A program made the translations under genes and the position numbers. From contig SSNU01000004.1 of assembly GCA_012064415.1 (NCBI GenBank), forward strand, positions 31,719 through 89,721: 58,003 nt of DNA. Reading direction: 5' to 3'. Source of the stretch: Gyrodactylus bullatarudis. Its lineage: Eukaryota > Platyhelminthes > Monogenea > Gyrodactylidea > Gyrodactylidae. Below, in pieces: positions 1 through 11,364 of the stretch; the stretch's first letter is position 1, and each line of letters starts with the position of its first letter. The notes under the pieces are model-generated. The model was given only the letters and a program-made list of their open reading frames with translations, was not told the origin of the DNA and ran no database searches.

Positions 1-800
1 TCTAAAATTGACTACTCAAAATCTCTCCTATACCCTGATCTTCATTAAGTAGAAGTAACCTAGTGATTTTCGATTTAATTTTTCAGATCAACTGCCAAAA
101 CTCAATTCACTAAAAACTCATTCATAATTCATGTTCATCCTATCTTTAACAAACACGAGATCGATTAATGTCCTATTTTTATTTTTGTATTTATTTTTTC
201 AATATAGATTCTATTTCTACCAAAAAAGCAGAGAATTTAATATTCCATAAAATTTCGAAATCGTAATAAAATTTTTATTGCGTTTCTTTTAATTTTCAGA
301 TTTCTGATGAAATTATCAATAATTCTTCGAAAACATTTTTGAGTCATAATTTGAGTTTTCATTCGGCATTAGTTGTAGTTTTCAAGATTATTTTGGGAAT
401 ATTTAATAATATTTATTTTGAACTTTTAATATTTTGAGTTCATTATATTCTAACTGAAAACTAAGAATTGAAATTCTACTTGTATTTAAGTATTATTTTT
501 TATTAAAATATTAAACTATAAGCTTCAAAATAAAAATTTATTTAAGTAGAATAATAATTATGTTCCAAATATTTCAAAATTAATTTGTTACAAAATAATT
601 ATGCTCATTCCAAATTTGAATTCGGTTTTGAAAATCAAATTTACATTCAGAATACGGAACCAATACCCAAGTTCCTCGAGATGTTTGTTTTCATAAAGAA
701 GAACATGTTGTCTTAAAAATTAAAGAGAATATTCAGAATATCGTAGAAAGAATCCAAGTCTTACTTAATTTCATCGCTAATAAAAAATGCTATTTTTGGA
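1..800. other. AT-rich stretch without recognised gene
   Basis: No open frame, repeat end or splice-delimited exon that I can support. Base composition is strongly AT-rich like the rest of the window. Confidence 0.5.
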
Positions 801-804
801 AATT

Positions 805-990
805 GAAATAGAATCTAATGGTATTTTGAGTTTCTTAGATGTCAAATTGACTAGAAGAGAAGATGGAGAAATATCTATAAGAAGAAGACTGACACCGAGA
901 AGTATTTACATTATGACGACAGCATATATGTATAGGTGAAAGAGAAATTTCTTAATAACTGGTATAAACCTAATCTATGTGCTCAGAAAT
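805..990 (+). pseudogene. PLE2 remnant: end of RT joined to end of GIY-YIG domain
   Basis: Translation gives SFLDVKLTRREDG, then after a one-base frame change IYKKKTDTEKYLHY. Both match the reverse transcriptase C-terminal part of the Penelope-like copy at 24387-25009. The reading then jumps directly to DDSI and VKEKFL..WYKPNLC, which match the end of the GIY-YIG endonuclease domain at 28297-28602. The whole RT thumb, linker and most of the endonuclease are therefore deleted at a short junction near TGACGACAGC. The frame change and the stop after the junction make it non-functional. It is a dead internally deleted PLE2 copy in + orientation; the HHR-like hairpin seen downstream of other PLE2 copies is not recognisable here. 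Confidence 0.75.
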
Positions 991-3300
991 TAAATCAGCA
1001 ATCTTTATGTGAGCATATGTGAATTTTGAATATTCCTGTAGCTTAATGGTTTTTTCCTCACTACTGAGGTGCATGTATCTTTTTATTTAAATTTTCGCTT
1101 AAGAAAGTTTTTATGTTCCATTGGTGGAACAATGAGTTTTTAAAAATATGTTCGACAGATGTTCTTGAAACTCTTTTATGGATAAAGAAAACTTTTTTTG
1201 ATCCATGATAATTAGTCATCCTATGTAAAATATATGGTATAAAATTTTGGCAAAATGCTATAAACTTAGCATAAAGAAACTGCCCAAAGCATTCTTTGTT
1301 AATATGCCATTATTCAGAATCAAGGAAATAGTAACGATTTCCTAATTGATTGTTGTTTAGAACAACATTTTAGATGAATTCAGAACATGAAAAAAGGAGT
1401 GGCTTTTCAAATAAAAACAAGTGAAATTGGAGAAAAATCAATAAATTACTCATCCAATGTTTTTATTACATCTATGATGAAGATTTTTCATACCTTTTAA
1501 AATAATTTTCTTTTCCTTAATAAGATTCATGAGGAAGAGAATTTTATGTGATTTTTCTGAAGTTTCTTTTCCTAACGCCAAATCCTTTCATCTGGAGAGA
1601 CTTCAATATCGTCTTCTTAATTCTTAATACTCTGGGTTTGTCTCGCCAAATGATCTCATCTTTATTTCTACTCTGATCCTATCTGGGTGGCTTTTATTTT
1701 AAAAATTCTCTGTTTCAATGTTCAGGCTGATTGATAGAAATTTCTAAAAAAATATGAGTAGTGAAATTTAAAATTTCTCAAGCGATAATTCTGTCTAAAA
1801 GAACCTATAATAATTTATTAACCACTTTTCAGAAAGAAGAATTAATATTCTTTTGAATGAGCTATGATTTTTTAAGTTACACTATTTTATTAAGGAGTTA
1901 TGAAAATTTAAAAATGTCTTGTTTTTAAAAATCGATTAAAATTCCTAGAAAATATAAATTTTTTTTGAAATACCACTCCCAAAGATCGAAGAGAGAAAAT
2001 AAAGTAACATTTTATCGAGAAACCTTATCCATAGGAATCGAAAATGTGATCACTGATCAGCTTGAATTCATCTTAAAAATTTAGTCATTTTCGGGGTCTA
2101 AAGATGGTCGTTTTTCCTAACACCTAAACTAAAGGTTGGTTTTGGAAAAAAAATTGCATATTCGTTATCAGCGTATTCAAAAAAATTTATTATGGGTCTT
2201 TGAGGATTAACCATGCAAATAAGGTTGATCTGGAATCTTTTATCTGGTTTTTGTTTGTTGTTTGACCCAGTTGTATTTAATTTTTCAATTCTCAAAAAAA
2301 ATGAGTTTTGTGATCAAATTCGTATTAAAATATGTAAAGTTTATTTTTCTTACCTCTGTGAAAATTATTTTAAAACACAATCAATATTGTTTGTCTTTTC
2401 CGCTAAGAGAACAATAGATAAAATCAAGAATACCAACCTTTCTCTTCAGCCATATATGTTTCAAAGTTACGAAGTTTTCACTTCTTCTTTCTATGTATAG
2501 GAAATTTTAATTTGAATGACAAAACTCCATCATTATGTAGCAATGAAAAATATGTACATGTCTAAGAATATGTTCTTATGATATTCCTGTTTTATTATTC
2601 AGAAAGTTTGTACTTTCTTACTTGGTTAAGGGAAATATGGATCATTATTACTGCACAAAGGAACTATATAATATTGTGAATTGGGTGCATCCTTGAAAAA
2701 TTCCCTATTCCTTGTAGACCTCAATAGGAATTATTTATTATTCATAATAATACATACATTCATCTAATTATCATGAGAAAAAAATTACCATCAAGTGTAG
2801 TTATTTGATTAATTAGATTTATGAAAAAACCATTAATCCAAGGAATTTTTCAAGAAGGAAAAATATTTAATAGGATCAAATTTCCGAAATAAACAAAGAT
2901 TTTGAACTTAAACATTGTAAAAGTGGAAAAAAATTTTCGAATTTCAAGCAATAGCCAAATGTTTGATGGGAATGGAAATCAAGTTTTTCAACGTAATAAA
3001 CTTTTGGTTTGCTTGGGAAAGATGTTACACAATAGCTATACTAAATTCGTCATTAGACTGGTAGAGATCTTATGCCAAATACAAAAATAATTTTCAAAAG
3101 ATATCAAACAATTTGATACTTATATTTTGGATCAAGATTTGATCAAGAATTCAAATTTGGCAGAGAATTATTCGTCAACATTGTGGGAACATTTGAACAA
3201 TCTGAATTACCCAAAATTTAAGTTTTTTGGAATGATAATGTTGCCGAACCTCATCAAGTATATTATTATTACTGGAATCTAAACTCATAAGGAAGATAGG
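991..3300. other. Unassigned AT-rich sequence
   Basis: Only short open frames (for example 2213-2500) with no motif, codon pattern or splice context. The first ~150 bases may still be PLE2 3' debris. I see no gene. Confidence 0.5.
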
Positions 3301-3333
3301 AGAACGAACGAATAATAAATGATAAACGTTTTA

Positions 3334-3365
3334 TTTCGCCATGTCTCTTCAGACTTAATCCCGAG
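3334..3365 (-). repeat. CTGAAGA-N8-GAAA hairpin motif, degenerate copy
   Basis: On the minus strand CTGAAGA (3352-3346) is followed after exactly 8 nt by GAAA (3337-3334), continuing into AATAAA. The upstream stem arm (CTCGG, 3365-3361) pairs poorly with the CATGG of the N8, so this is a decayed member of the family described at 28744-28788. It lies about 125 nt downstream of the stop of the minus-strand tail ORF 3478-3678, i.e. in its 3' UTR position. The sequence following it (about 3230-3333) is also shared with the copy at 5362-5392. Confidence 0.5.
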
Positions 3366-3477
3366 CTTTGATTATATACTATTACATTCCAAAATTTTCT
3401 GCTCTTCCATTGGATAAAAAGGAACTCAGGGAGGAGGAGAGGTGTTCATTTTTTGATGATCCTGTTTCCAGGCTGCT

Positions 3478-3678
3478 TCATTTTTGTCGTTTTAGAAATC
3501 CATCCATTAGTAATTGACCGTTGTGTCTTCTTCGCTTACGTTTAATTGATGGATTCTTTCTCACCTCGTTATTTGCACTAATTGTAGATTGGCTCATCAT
3601 TTGATTATCAACTACAGTTGACTTCTCGGAAAAAGTTTTTCTTAAAAATCGCGAGTTTATCACAAACTCAACGGCCAA
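3478..3678 (-). pseudogene. PLE1-family C-terminal tail with nuclear-localisation and PIP-box-like motifs
   Basis: A 66-codon frame whose last 48 residues match the C-terminal tail of the PLE1 ORF ending at 26326 and a decayed copy near 37480. Shared blocks are EKSTVVDNQMMSQ, NPSIKRKRRR and GQLLMDGFLKRQK. The KRKRRR cluster looks like a nuclear localisation signal, and QLLMDGFL fits the PCNA-interacting (PIP-box) pattern Q-x-x-hydrophobic-x-x-F-aromatic/aliphatic, though the last position is Leu rather than an aromatic. The upstream part of the frame reads into a MITE, so this is a 5'-truncated fragment. Conservation of exactly this tail in three copies argues that it was once a coding end. 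Confidence 0.55.
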
Positions 3679-3685
3679 ATTCGAA

Positions 3686-3914
3686 TTCGATAAAAATTTT
3701 GGCAGGTTGAAAAGGTGCTAAATCAAGAATTGTTATTAAAAAAAGAACAGCCTAATTTTGGCCAAATTCAATCTTTTTTAGAAATTCATTTTCAACAACT
3801 CTATGTCTTATTCCATCCTGGAATTAAAAAAAATAATTTTCTTCTAACAATTCGGAGGAAAATATTGAGTCTTTTGTAAAAATAGTAAATTCTTATCTTC
3901 ATGTCAATAAGTTT
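3686..3914. repeat. TA-flanked MITE, truncated copy (right end)
   Basis: The right end (rc reads AAACTTATTGACATGAAG) followed by TA matches the termini of the complete copy at 10739-11364. Internal sequence CCTAATTTTGGCC...  also matches that copy's right half. The left half is missing where it abuts the PLE1-tail fragment. Confidence 0.6.
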
Positions 3915-4001
3915 TATATAGAATAAAGTGTTAAAAATGATAACTTATTCTAAATTAAAAGAGTTCATTTTTGTTAAAAAATTAAATTAATTTTATTATA
4001 G

Positions 4002-4229
4002 ATTTGTTACAACTCGATTTAGCACTTGCAAAAGTGTTTTCAAGTCCATTAATCCCAGGATCCAAACCTGAATATGCTGTGGACAATGACTTTTTACATC
4101 AATCGCCAACATGTGTTGAACACGACCCTCGGTATAAGGATTCCCAGGATCAATATTGGATAATGATCGATTTGGGTGTGGAGTATCCTCGAGTCAGTGA
4201 AATTCGTATCAGTGACGATCCCTCCAAGA
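4002..4229 (+). CDS. Exon A of host gene: first half of fucolectin/F5-8C-like domain
   Basis: Acceptor TTTTATTATAG ends at 4001 and donor A|GTAAGTG starts at 4230. The open frame (75 codons plus two leading and one trailing base, phase 1 at both sides) encodes LDLALAKVFSSP, the variable loop AVDND, PTCVEHD, YWIMIDLG and EIRISDD. This order is that of fucolectin/tachylectin-pentraxin (F5/8 type C-like) domains: N-terminal LALGK strand, AVDGN loop, TC.H, WW.VDLG strand, V.I strand. These domains bind carbohydrate, often fucose, outside the cell. It is the first exon recognised here; an upstream exon carrying a start codon and signal peptide must exist but was not found. Family assignment is from pattern recognition, not a search. 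Confidence 0.75.
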
Positions 4230-4359
4230 GTAAGTGAATAACTCAGAATAAAGCTTTTTTTAGTTTTTTCTTAACTAGGTAACTGTTTTGATGTATTCAA
4301 TTGAGGATTTTCAAGATTATATAATACAATAATGCAATATTAGAGCCATGCTTAAGAAA

Positions 4360-4645
4360 TTTTTAAACTCGCAGAAGTGTGTTCAAGATCCTAAAAATCA
4401 ACTTTTGATCAATCTCATTAAAAACTGCAAAATTTTCAACTCAAAGTTCATAAAAACGGGAATTTGGCGCTACTTCAAGATTTCAAATTTTCCGTATTTT
4501 CCTTAAAAATTGATTTTTTTCTCTGTATTCTGAAAAGAGCCTCATGATCTAGATTCCAAAAAATCTTGATCAAATTCAATTTCTTGATGAAAAAATAAAG
4601 AATTTTGTAAAAATTATAAATTCTAATCTTCAAATTAACTAGCTT
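4360..4645. repeat. TA-flanked MITE copy in intron 1
   Basis: The right end (rc AAGCTAGTTAATTTGAAG) is followed by TA at 4646-4647, as in other copies. The interior contains the AATTTGGCGC block of the family. The left boundary is approximate. Confidence 0.5.
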
Positions 4646-7600
4646 TATATTTTAAACGGCTATAATACTTGAGAATTTCGGGTCAGATTAAAAATATAAC
4701 ATATTTTTTTAAGAAATAAAATTCCTGTCGCTTTTTTATAGTTCATGCTTAAACCGAATTTTCCATTTATTATTAGTAATAATTTATTACATACAGAGTT
4801 TAAATCTCAGGGCAATTAAATTTGAGAGAAGAAAATTTCTGATTTTTGGACTTCAAGCAAAGATTTTGTGCATTACCAGATGCCAAGTTAATTATTTAAC
4901 TTTGCTAGTATTTTGGAGAAGAGCGCTGCTATTATGGAATACTATGACGGAAATTTCGAGACAAATTTTTTTTTGAATTGTTTATGCCAATTCTTTCATT
5001 TTTTATATATTTGATAGTTAATAGCTGCAAACTTTTAAATAAATGATTGATATATGTTATAACTGAAACAATAAAAATAAACTCTTGTAAAAATTTAAAG
5101 CTAAACATTATTTTATTCAATTGGAAACCATGAAAATCAAGTTTTTCATATTGTTGCGTACTATTTATTGGATACATAAACTCAAAAACTAAATGTGGAA
5201 TTTATGGTTTTTAATCAGAAGTCTAGAATGATGCAGAATTTTTGGAATCCAGCCTTTAAAAAACACTTATTGCCGAAATTCATCAAGAATATTTTCGTTT
5301 GATACTCAACTCAAAACGAAGGTTAGAAAAAAAATTATTAGTGATAAATGTTATTATTATATTTCGCCAGGACTCTTCAGGCTCTAACTTGGAAACAGAA
5401 AAATTAAATTAATGAGTAGAAAAATTTGGAGTAAATAAAATATTTCGATTCAAATTTTAAAAATGAATCTATTTTTAAAGGAATTTAAATCACACAAAAC
5501 TTTTAGAAAATTTCCTAAAAATCTGAATGACCCAGTTGATCTTCTTGGGTTTTGGAAGACCTTCTAAATTAGTGACATAGTTTTGTATGAAACCTTTATT
5601 CAGACGAGTTAAGTTTGATCTAAGATTTTCTTATTTTAATACTCATGATGTTAGTATTCTTTGGGTGAAATGAACGAATTTATATCTATCGTAGAATTAG
5701 AATTTTTATCCATTTGCGATGAAAAAATTCAAACCATGGCGACGTTCAAAGATTGAACAAACTTAAAATCAGCATAAATTTCATCAGCCTATACGAGATT
5801 AGTTGTCTTTGTGTAATTTATGGAACAGGCACCTTTCAGGTAACGAGGGAATATTCATATTTTTTATTTTATTATACAATGTATAACCAATATGAAAAGT
5901 GGAACTTTCTCTCATGCTCCCCCACATAGATGGTATCTGATAGGTCAGTTTGAAAGATATGTTAAAAGAGATTCGATGCTCACAAGTTTGGTTATTCTTA
6001 GAAAACTTCACTTGGGGTGGGAGAACTAATTTCATGATATTTCACGATCAAATTTTGTTCCTCAGTTTAGTTTTCTGTATTTAAGAACTGATATTTAGAA
6101 ATATGTAACTTATTTAAATTTGAATTTGAAATAGAACTGAACAAAGGTTCTACAAAAATTACTTTTCAACAAAAAGTTAAATTTCCTTCTAATTGAAAAA
6201 CTGAGATGATTAGATTTGTGATTTCGAGAGAAATTTTTGTTTCTGACTATTCAGATAAAAACAATATTTAGGTATTTGTAAAAATAAGGAACTAATATCT
6301 TAACTAGCTTTAGATTAAAATATCAATAAATCATTTGGACACTGATAATAATTATTAAAATTTTTGATAAAATGGTGATGTTGGCATTATAATAAAATCT
6401 GAATACAGTAAATAATATTATAACAAACCAATAGAGTATTTTGATTATTCAACCTACACGAAAGAAATCTTGAAATCATTTGATGTACTTTAAGTAAATA
6501 TTGAATCATAATCATAGATTCCCAACTTCATATCAACCAACTTTATAATGAATTTTCCACTTGTCCAAGTTAAATTTTTAGTTTGCCTTGAAAATATACT
6601 ACTCTACTTCACACGAAAATACTCCAGAGAATAGTTAAATTCTGAGTTTAACCCTAATTTTTCTATTTATTTTCCAGAATTATCTAAAACTAAAGTAGAT
6701 AGAAAACCTACACATTTAAAAACAAGAAATTTTCAATTTTTTAAAACTTTTTTGATCTATATATCTACGGTCTACACAAATGGATAATGATCATTGTACA
6801 AGTAGCAAGCCACAAAGCGGTAGGTTCACTCTGTTACTCGAAAAAAACGATTGATCTTGGTTTTTGCCTTCCTTCTAACTTTTTTTGATTTTGTACTCTT
6901 GACCTTCAGAAAATCCCTAATTGTATTTGAATATTGTCTAATATTAAAAAATTGTATAAGAAGATTAGCTCATGATTAATAACTACATTATAATCCATGT
7001 TAAGCTTCTACCTTAGATATGCGCTTCTTCTCTCTTAGGTTTAAAAGTCAAAATTCTTAAGCTTCTTACAAAATCCAGAATAATTTTTAATATGAGATAT
7101 TTCAAAATAATTTCCATTGAATCTTCTTGTTTCTGATATGAAGTAATATCGATCTTAAAATTTTTCAGATTTTGAACATTTTTAACCATTTTGTGGAATG
7201 ATTATTAAATATCAAAAGAGTCTTTAATTTCAGCAATCTAAATCAATTTTTTCTAGCGCGAGATCAAATCAGAAAAAATGATATAGGGGGGTTTAGCATG
7301 TTTTTCTCTCAAACGAACCTAATTCAAACTTAAATATTTCTTTAAATGGTTGAATAACTGGTTTTAGGGACAATTTATATTTCTAAAGTTATTGATTCTA
7401 AGTTTCATCGTTTGCATATGTTGATGACTAACAATTTGAAATATTTCCTCGAAGAGTTTTGCTTTGAACTTCTTATGCATTTGAAGTTCAAATGAATTGA
7501 AATTTGTTTTAAATGGACACATTCTTTCATTTATCTTGGGAGGTATATTTCTGAGGAGTAACACTGAATTTATGAACTTGGTATTCGTAAATAAAAAGAG

Positions 7601-9042
7601 GATTATTATGATTAATAACAAATGATTATCTTCAACACTAGGAATTTCTAAAAGGTCAGCTAAATAAATAATAATATTGATCGGGTATTGAATTCTTTCT
7701 AGCTCGATTTATTAAGCAAAGATAGTTTATGTTTGTATCTGAGTTACTAAGCATTAATTACAAAAGTTTAGTCTTACTAACGGCTTTCCTTTATTTCATG
7801 GAATATGATTGAAATAAGTAAACAGAGATAAGATGGATATATATAAATCATTTTAGTGAAAGAAATATTCGACCTGCTCTCTAGATCTGAAGAAATTTTG
7901 TCCAGACACACTGCATTTCTCTCTGTTACACGATAAGAGTTGAAATAAAATTCGGATCCAAGTAATTATTTTTTCTTAATTTCTTCAATTAAAAACAACA
8001 TTTTAATTTTTTCAGACAATGTAAAATATTCTGATAAGAAAAAAGGAAATGCTTATTTCGTGTCTAGATTGAATTCGTGTGTCTTAAAATAACCTGAATT
8101 TCTCGAAACTATCTATTTTTATATGTCTAAGAGAGTCTAGGGATAGTATAAAAGGTCAAATGTTATATATAAAACGGGTGATACCGGTACTTTTTAGGGA
8201 AATTTTGTTGATACGAGCATAGAGCAATTTTGATATCATGATCAGCATACAATTTAAAAGATCATTCAATATACGTGACTTGATGAAATGATTATTATTT
8301 TAAAATGCTACAAAAAATTGAAAAATCTTTTCAAACAGATGATATCAAGACAGAGGGGAAAATCTTGAGAAATTACCACAGTCGGTAAAGGTGTATTCAA
8401 TAACGAGATTTATAATTCAAAGCATATGGTTTAAAGTTCATGTATTTGAATTTAGATATCCTTTAATAATGTCAGTACTATTTAAATACTGCATTTTCAT
8501 TTTACTTTGAAGTAGCTTCGAGCAAATAAAACTATCAGATAAACTTCTGACATTTTAAGACGAACTAATTTTTTTTCGGATTTTCAAAATAAAGACCTCC
8601 TATATGACCTTTAGTTGGAAAATAATTTTCTCAGAAAAACAAGAAAAAAACATTCAAAGTACACGCACTTGAAATATCCCTCTTCCAGACTAGCAATCAA
8701 GTTTTATCAATTAAACCTGATTTTAAATAGTCTCTACACAAACGAAAACTAAAACAAAGCTCGATTAATTATAATCTAGTATTCAGACAGTAAATCCCAA
8801 GTGTTTTTACTAGCAGTTTGTGTTTAAATCTTCACATTTTGGTTTTATTGTGAATTTTGTCTGAAATAATAAATAATATTTATAGCCACGAATGAACTTT
8901 TTGTAAAATTTAATCAAGAAAACTGGAGAGATTTTTTTCATCTCTATTAACTTGAAAGATTAATCCTTTGTCAGTACCTACAGGTATTTCAATTAATTGA
9001 TTGTAATTCATCTAGTACATATTTATGGCATCATTTATTTAG
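4646..9042. other. Rest of intron 1
   Basis: Apart from a hairpin motif (5362-5392) and isolated MITE ends near 6283-6330 and 6507-6553 (rc AAAGTTGGTTGATATGAAG), I see no gene. The open frames at 4932-5177, 5799-6035 and 7364-7621 look like chance AT-rich frames. Confidence 0.5.
5362..5392 (-). repeat. CTGAAGA-N8-GAAA hairpin motif
   Basis: Minus strand: CCAAG (5392-5388), 16-nt loop containing CTGAAGA (5380-5374), then CCTGG (5371-5367) and GAAA (5365-5362). The arms pair at four of five positions. Sequence beyond GAAA resembles the copy at 3334-3365, showing a common dispersed repeat in the same orientation. Confidence 0.55.
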
Positions 9043-9288
9043 CATCGGATTTGTCTCAAATAGAAATCTATCTTGCTCGTGGGCTCAGTTTTTCAGAAGA
9101 GTCAGTAGACTTGGAGTTACCTCTATCAGAAAGTTCAATATACCAAGAAAATGTTTCACGGTGTGGAGTATTTGGATCGTCGAATCGCTATCTAAGTTGT
9201 GATCAAGCAAAATCTGCTAGATGGGTTATCATAAAGAGGCGTGGTAAACCATTGAACATTTGTTTGGTCAATGTATACATTGAAGATG
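9043..9288 (+). CDS. Exon B of host gene: second half of fucolectin-like domain
   Basis: The acceptor TTTATTTAG ends at 9042 and the donor G|GTAAGAA begins at 9289; a second in-phase acceptor would put the start at 9016. The frame is 1-1. It continues the lectin domain of exon A: SQIEIYLARGLSF, then RCGVF, NRYLSC, ARWVIIKRRGKPLNIC and LVNVYIEDG. The cysteines and the last strand correspond to the CG, F.C, ARYVT and LCEVEVY signature that closes fucolectin domains. The two exons therefore make one complete domain of about 155 residues. The choice of 9043 rests on its better pyrimidine tract and shorter linker. Confidence 0.75.
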
Positions 9289-9530
9289 GTAAGAATTTTT
9301 GATTAATTTCAAATTTGTGATCTAGATTGATGAAAGATAGAATTACTTGATAATTTCCTGACTTGAGAAGCTGTTAAAATAGAATTTATTCACATGAAGG
9401 AATTATTTCAAGGTGACATTCTGAAAATAGACATTTTAAATTGATGAAAAACTATTTTAAGATCTTGCATTTTTGCTTATAGAAAATAGAAATTTCCTTA
9501 AATATCTTGTCACCTTGAGAATATTAATAT

Positions 9531-9708
9531 GTGTGGCGTAGTGGTATCTCTCTCACCTCTCATTCGGATTCCCTTTTCTTGATCCAAGGTTCAAACCCTT
9601 CCACACCGGTCACATTGAACACTCTTTCTCAGTTCTCTTATTTGTAGAATCCTTAATTATTATAATTCTGTATATAAATAAAAATGTTCGATTTCAAAAA
9701 AAAAAAAA
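9531..9708 (+). repeat. tRNA-derived SINE with poly(A) tail
   Basis: A tRNA-like head contains an A box (TGGCGTAGTGG, 9534-9544) and a B box (GGTTCAAACCC, 9588-9598). The outer GTGTGG and CCACAC (9601-9606) are complementary like an acceptor stem. The anticodon arm does not fold convincingly, so it is not a functional tRNA. A ~90-nt AT-rich body and an A13 tract (9696-9708) follow. This is the layout of a Pol III-transcribed SINE inserted in intron 2. Target-site duplications are not clear. Confidence 0.7.
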
Positions 9709-9789
9709 TATTTTTGAAGTTTAATGTCTGAGAATTTGTGAAGAATCAAAATATAATTTCCGAATCAGTGAAAAATGATCTAAAATTAG

Positions 9790-9937
9790 TTTTATAATAA
9801 AATTTATTAAAACTTAGGTCAATATTAGAATTCTCAGCCATGGTCATCCAAACGTTTCGACGGTGATTGTCTTCACACGCCTTCTTCAGTGGTACAACGT
9901 AATATTGACCTAAGTTTTAATAAATTTTATTATAAAA
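9790..9937. repeat. Palindromic element with perfect 37-bp inverted ends
   Basis: Positions 9790-9826 and 9901-9937 are perfect inverted copies (37 of 37). The 74-bp centre on the minus strand reads CCACTGAAGAAGGCG ... CCGTCGAAACGTTTGG. Related pieces occur at 52675-52790 (same orientation) and 53205-53266 (opposite orientation), so it is a dispersed family. Homology to the 52675 copy continues left to about 9750. Confidence 0.7.
9851..9893 (-). ncRNA. Hammerhead-like core in palindromic element
   Basis: Minus strand: CCA, CTGAAGA (9889-9883), a 7-bp stem-loop (GGCG-T-GTG with CAC-CGTC), GAAA (9858-9855), CG, TT, TGG. This is the order CUGANGA, stem II, GAAA, very short stem III, UH, stem I of a minimal hammerhead, but stem I is only about 3 bp and stem III essentially absent. 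It may be a fossil or simply a conserved hairpin. Confidence 0.35.
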
Positions 9938-10738
9938 CAAAATATAATTTGTTATTTTAAGTTGAAATAATTTTATCTGGCCTTGAAAGTATTAAATCAA
10001 CGAATTTTTGATCTTTTTCGAACTCATTTTGATTTCCCGCCTTAAATAATGACTCGATTTTTGAAATCCTTACGAAAAATTAATAATGAATTTCAACTCT
10101 TGATACGTCTTATTTTCTGATATCCATGAGTTTCGCAGTGCACTGTATGAACTTTCTTAAATAATTCATCAGTTGTCTCAGTTATTTAAAATAATAAGGC
10201 GATAAAACATGATTTTCTTAAAAAAATTGTAAAAATTGAAATTAAAACTTCATTTTCTTTTTATTTTGGACTTCTTGTTAATTCCCTATCCTTATCCCTC
10301 ATATGGGAAAAACCTCTGTGTTATTAAGTAGATTTGAGAAAAAGTTATTCAATTTTCTTATATACTAAGATAGATTTTGTGAAATTTTGTCTTCTAGCCT
10401 GAGTCAGAATCTGAATGAGCTCTTGAGGAGAATTCGAATGATCTATTTTAAATATGGTCCAAAACATATTTTTGAACTGGAATAGAAACAATAATGGAAA
10501 ATTCAACTGAATTAAATTTCAGCCATTTATCTCAACGTATTATAAGTGAAACAATTCTTGTATGGATCAACTATTTCTACCAAAAGTGTCTAAATCTTCG
10601 ATGACAACTTGAGAGAAATAATATCAAATTTAAGAGATTTTTCACTAAAAAAAGAACTTTGACACTATCACTCACACTTTGATAGAAAATTATTCTGGAG
10701 ATGTATTTATATTCGAAACAAAAATTCGTTCTGTACTA

Positions 10739-11364
10739 AACCTAATTGACATGAAGATGAAAATTTACTATTTTTACAAAAAACTCAATATTTTTTTTCT
10801 CCAGATTCACAGAAATTTTTTTTTTTAATTTTCACTTTTTCAACTTTTGTACCTAAAATTTTCATCGATTTCGATTATTCGAAACAGTTAAGCGATGATA
10901 TTTGGGATCAAGATTAGACAAGGAAATCGAATTCACCTCCAGAAGTTGACTGAAATTCGTCATTACTGTGGGAAATCGAACCATTTGAATTTTTCGATTA
11001 TCACGAAGGCAAATTATTCAGAATCTGGAAGTTTAACTTTTACTCGAAAACAGATCGAATTAGATCTTCGCTATCTCTCTGGCCAAATTCGATTTCTTTG
11101 TCTAATGTTGATCCCAAATATCATCACTTAACTAATTCGAATTATCGAAATCGATAAAAATTTTGGATACAAAGTTGAAAAAGTGTAAAATATGGTGCAT
11201 TTTTGAAATCTAAAAATTAGCCTAATTTTGGTCAGATTGAATTTTTTTCTGATTTTTTTAAAATATCAACAATTTATTAGGTCATTCCATTTGGAATTCA
11301 AATTTTTTTTTTCCTGCGAATTCGGAGAAAAGTAGTAAATTTTCATCTTCATGTCAACCAGCTT
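10739..11364. repeat. TA-flanked MITE, complete copy
   Basis: The ends are inverted: left AACCTAATTGACATGAAGATG, right rc AAGCTGGTTGACATGAAGATG, both flanked by TA (10737-10738, 11365-11366). The inner region carries a second inverted repeat (TTGGGATCAAGATTAGAC / GTCTAATGTTGATCCCAA). A TA target and terminal inverted repeats suggest a Tc1/mariner- or pogo-mobilised MITE. The open frame 10895-11131 inside it is a by-product; the same sequence appears reversed at 18917-19156. Confidence 0.75.

Noticed and set aside
304..330. CTGATGA followed by an AATTAT/ATAATT hairpin and CGAAAAC
   Set aside because: Extra bases break the hammerhead order and the spacing differs from the family; AT-rich DNA gives such hairpins by chance.
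2213..2500. Signal-peptide exon of the host gene (MQIRLIWNLLSGFCLLF)
   Set aside because: Hydrophobic start, but no phase-1 donor at a sensible place and no coding character after it.
9531..9606. Possible functional tRNA gene
   Set aside because: A and B boxes and acceptor-like complementarity exist, but the anticodon arm does not form and a poly(A) tail follows; a SINE explains it better.
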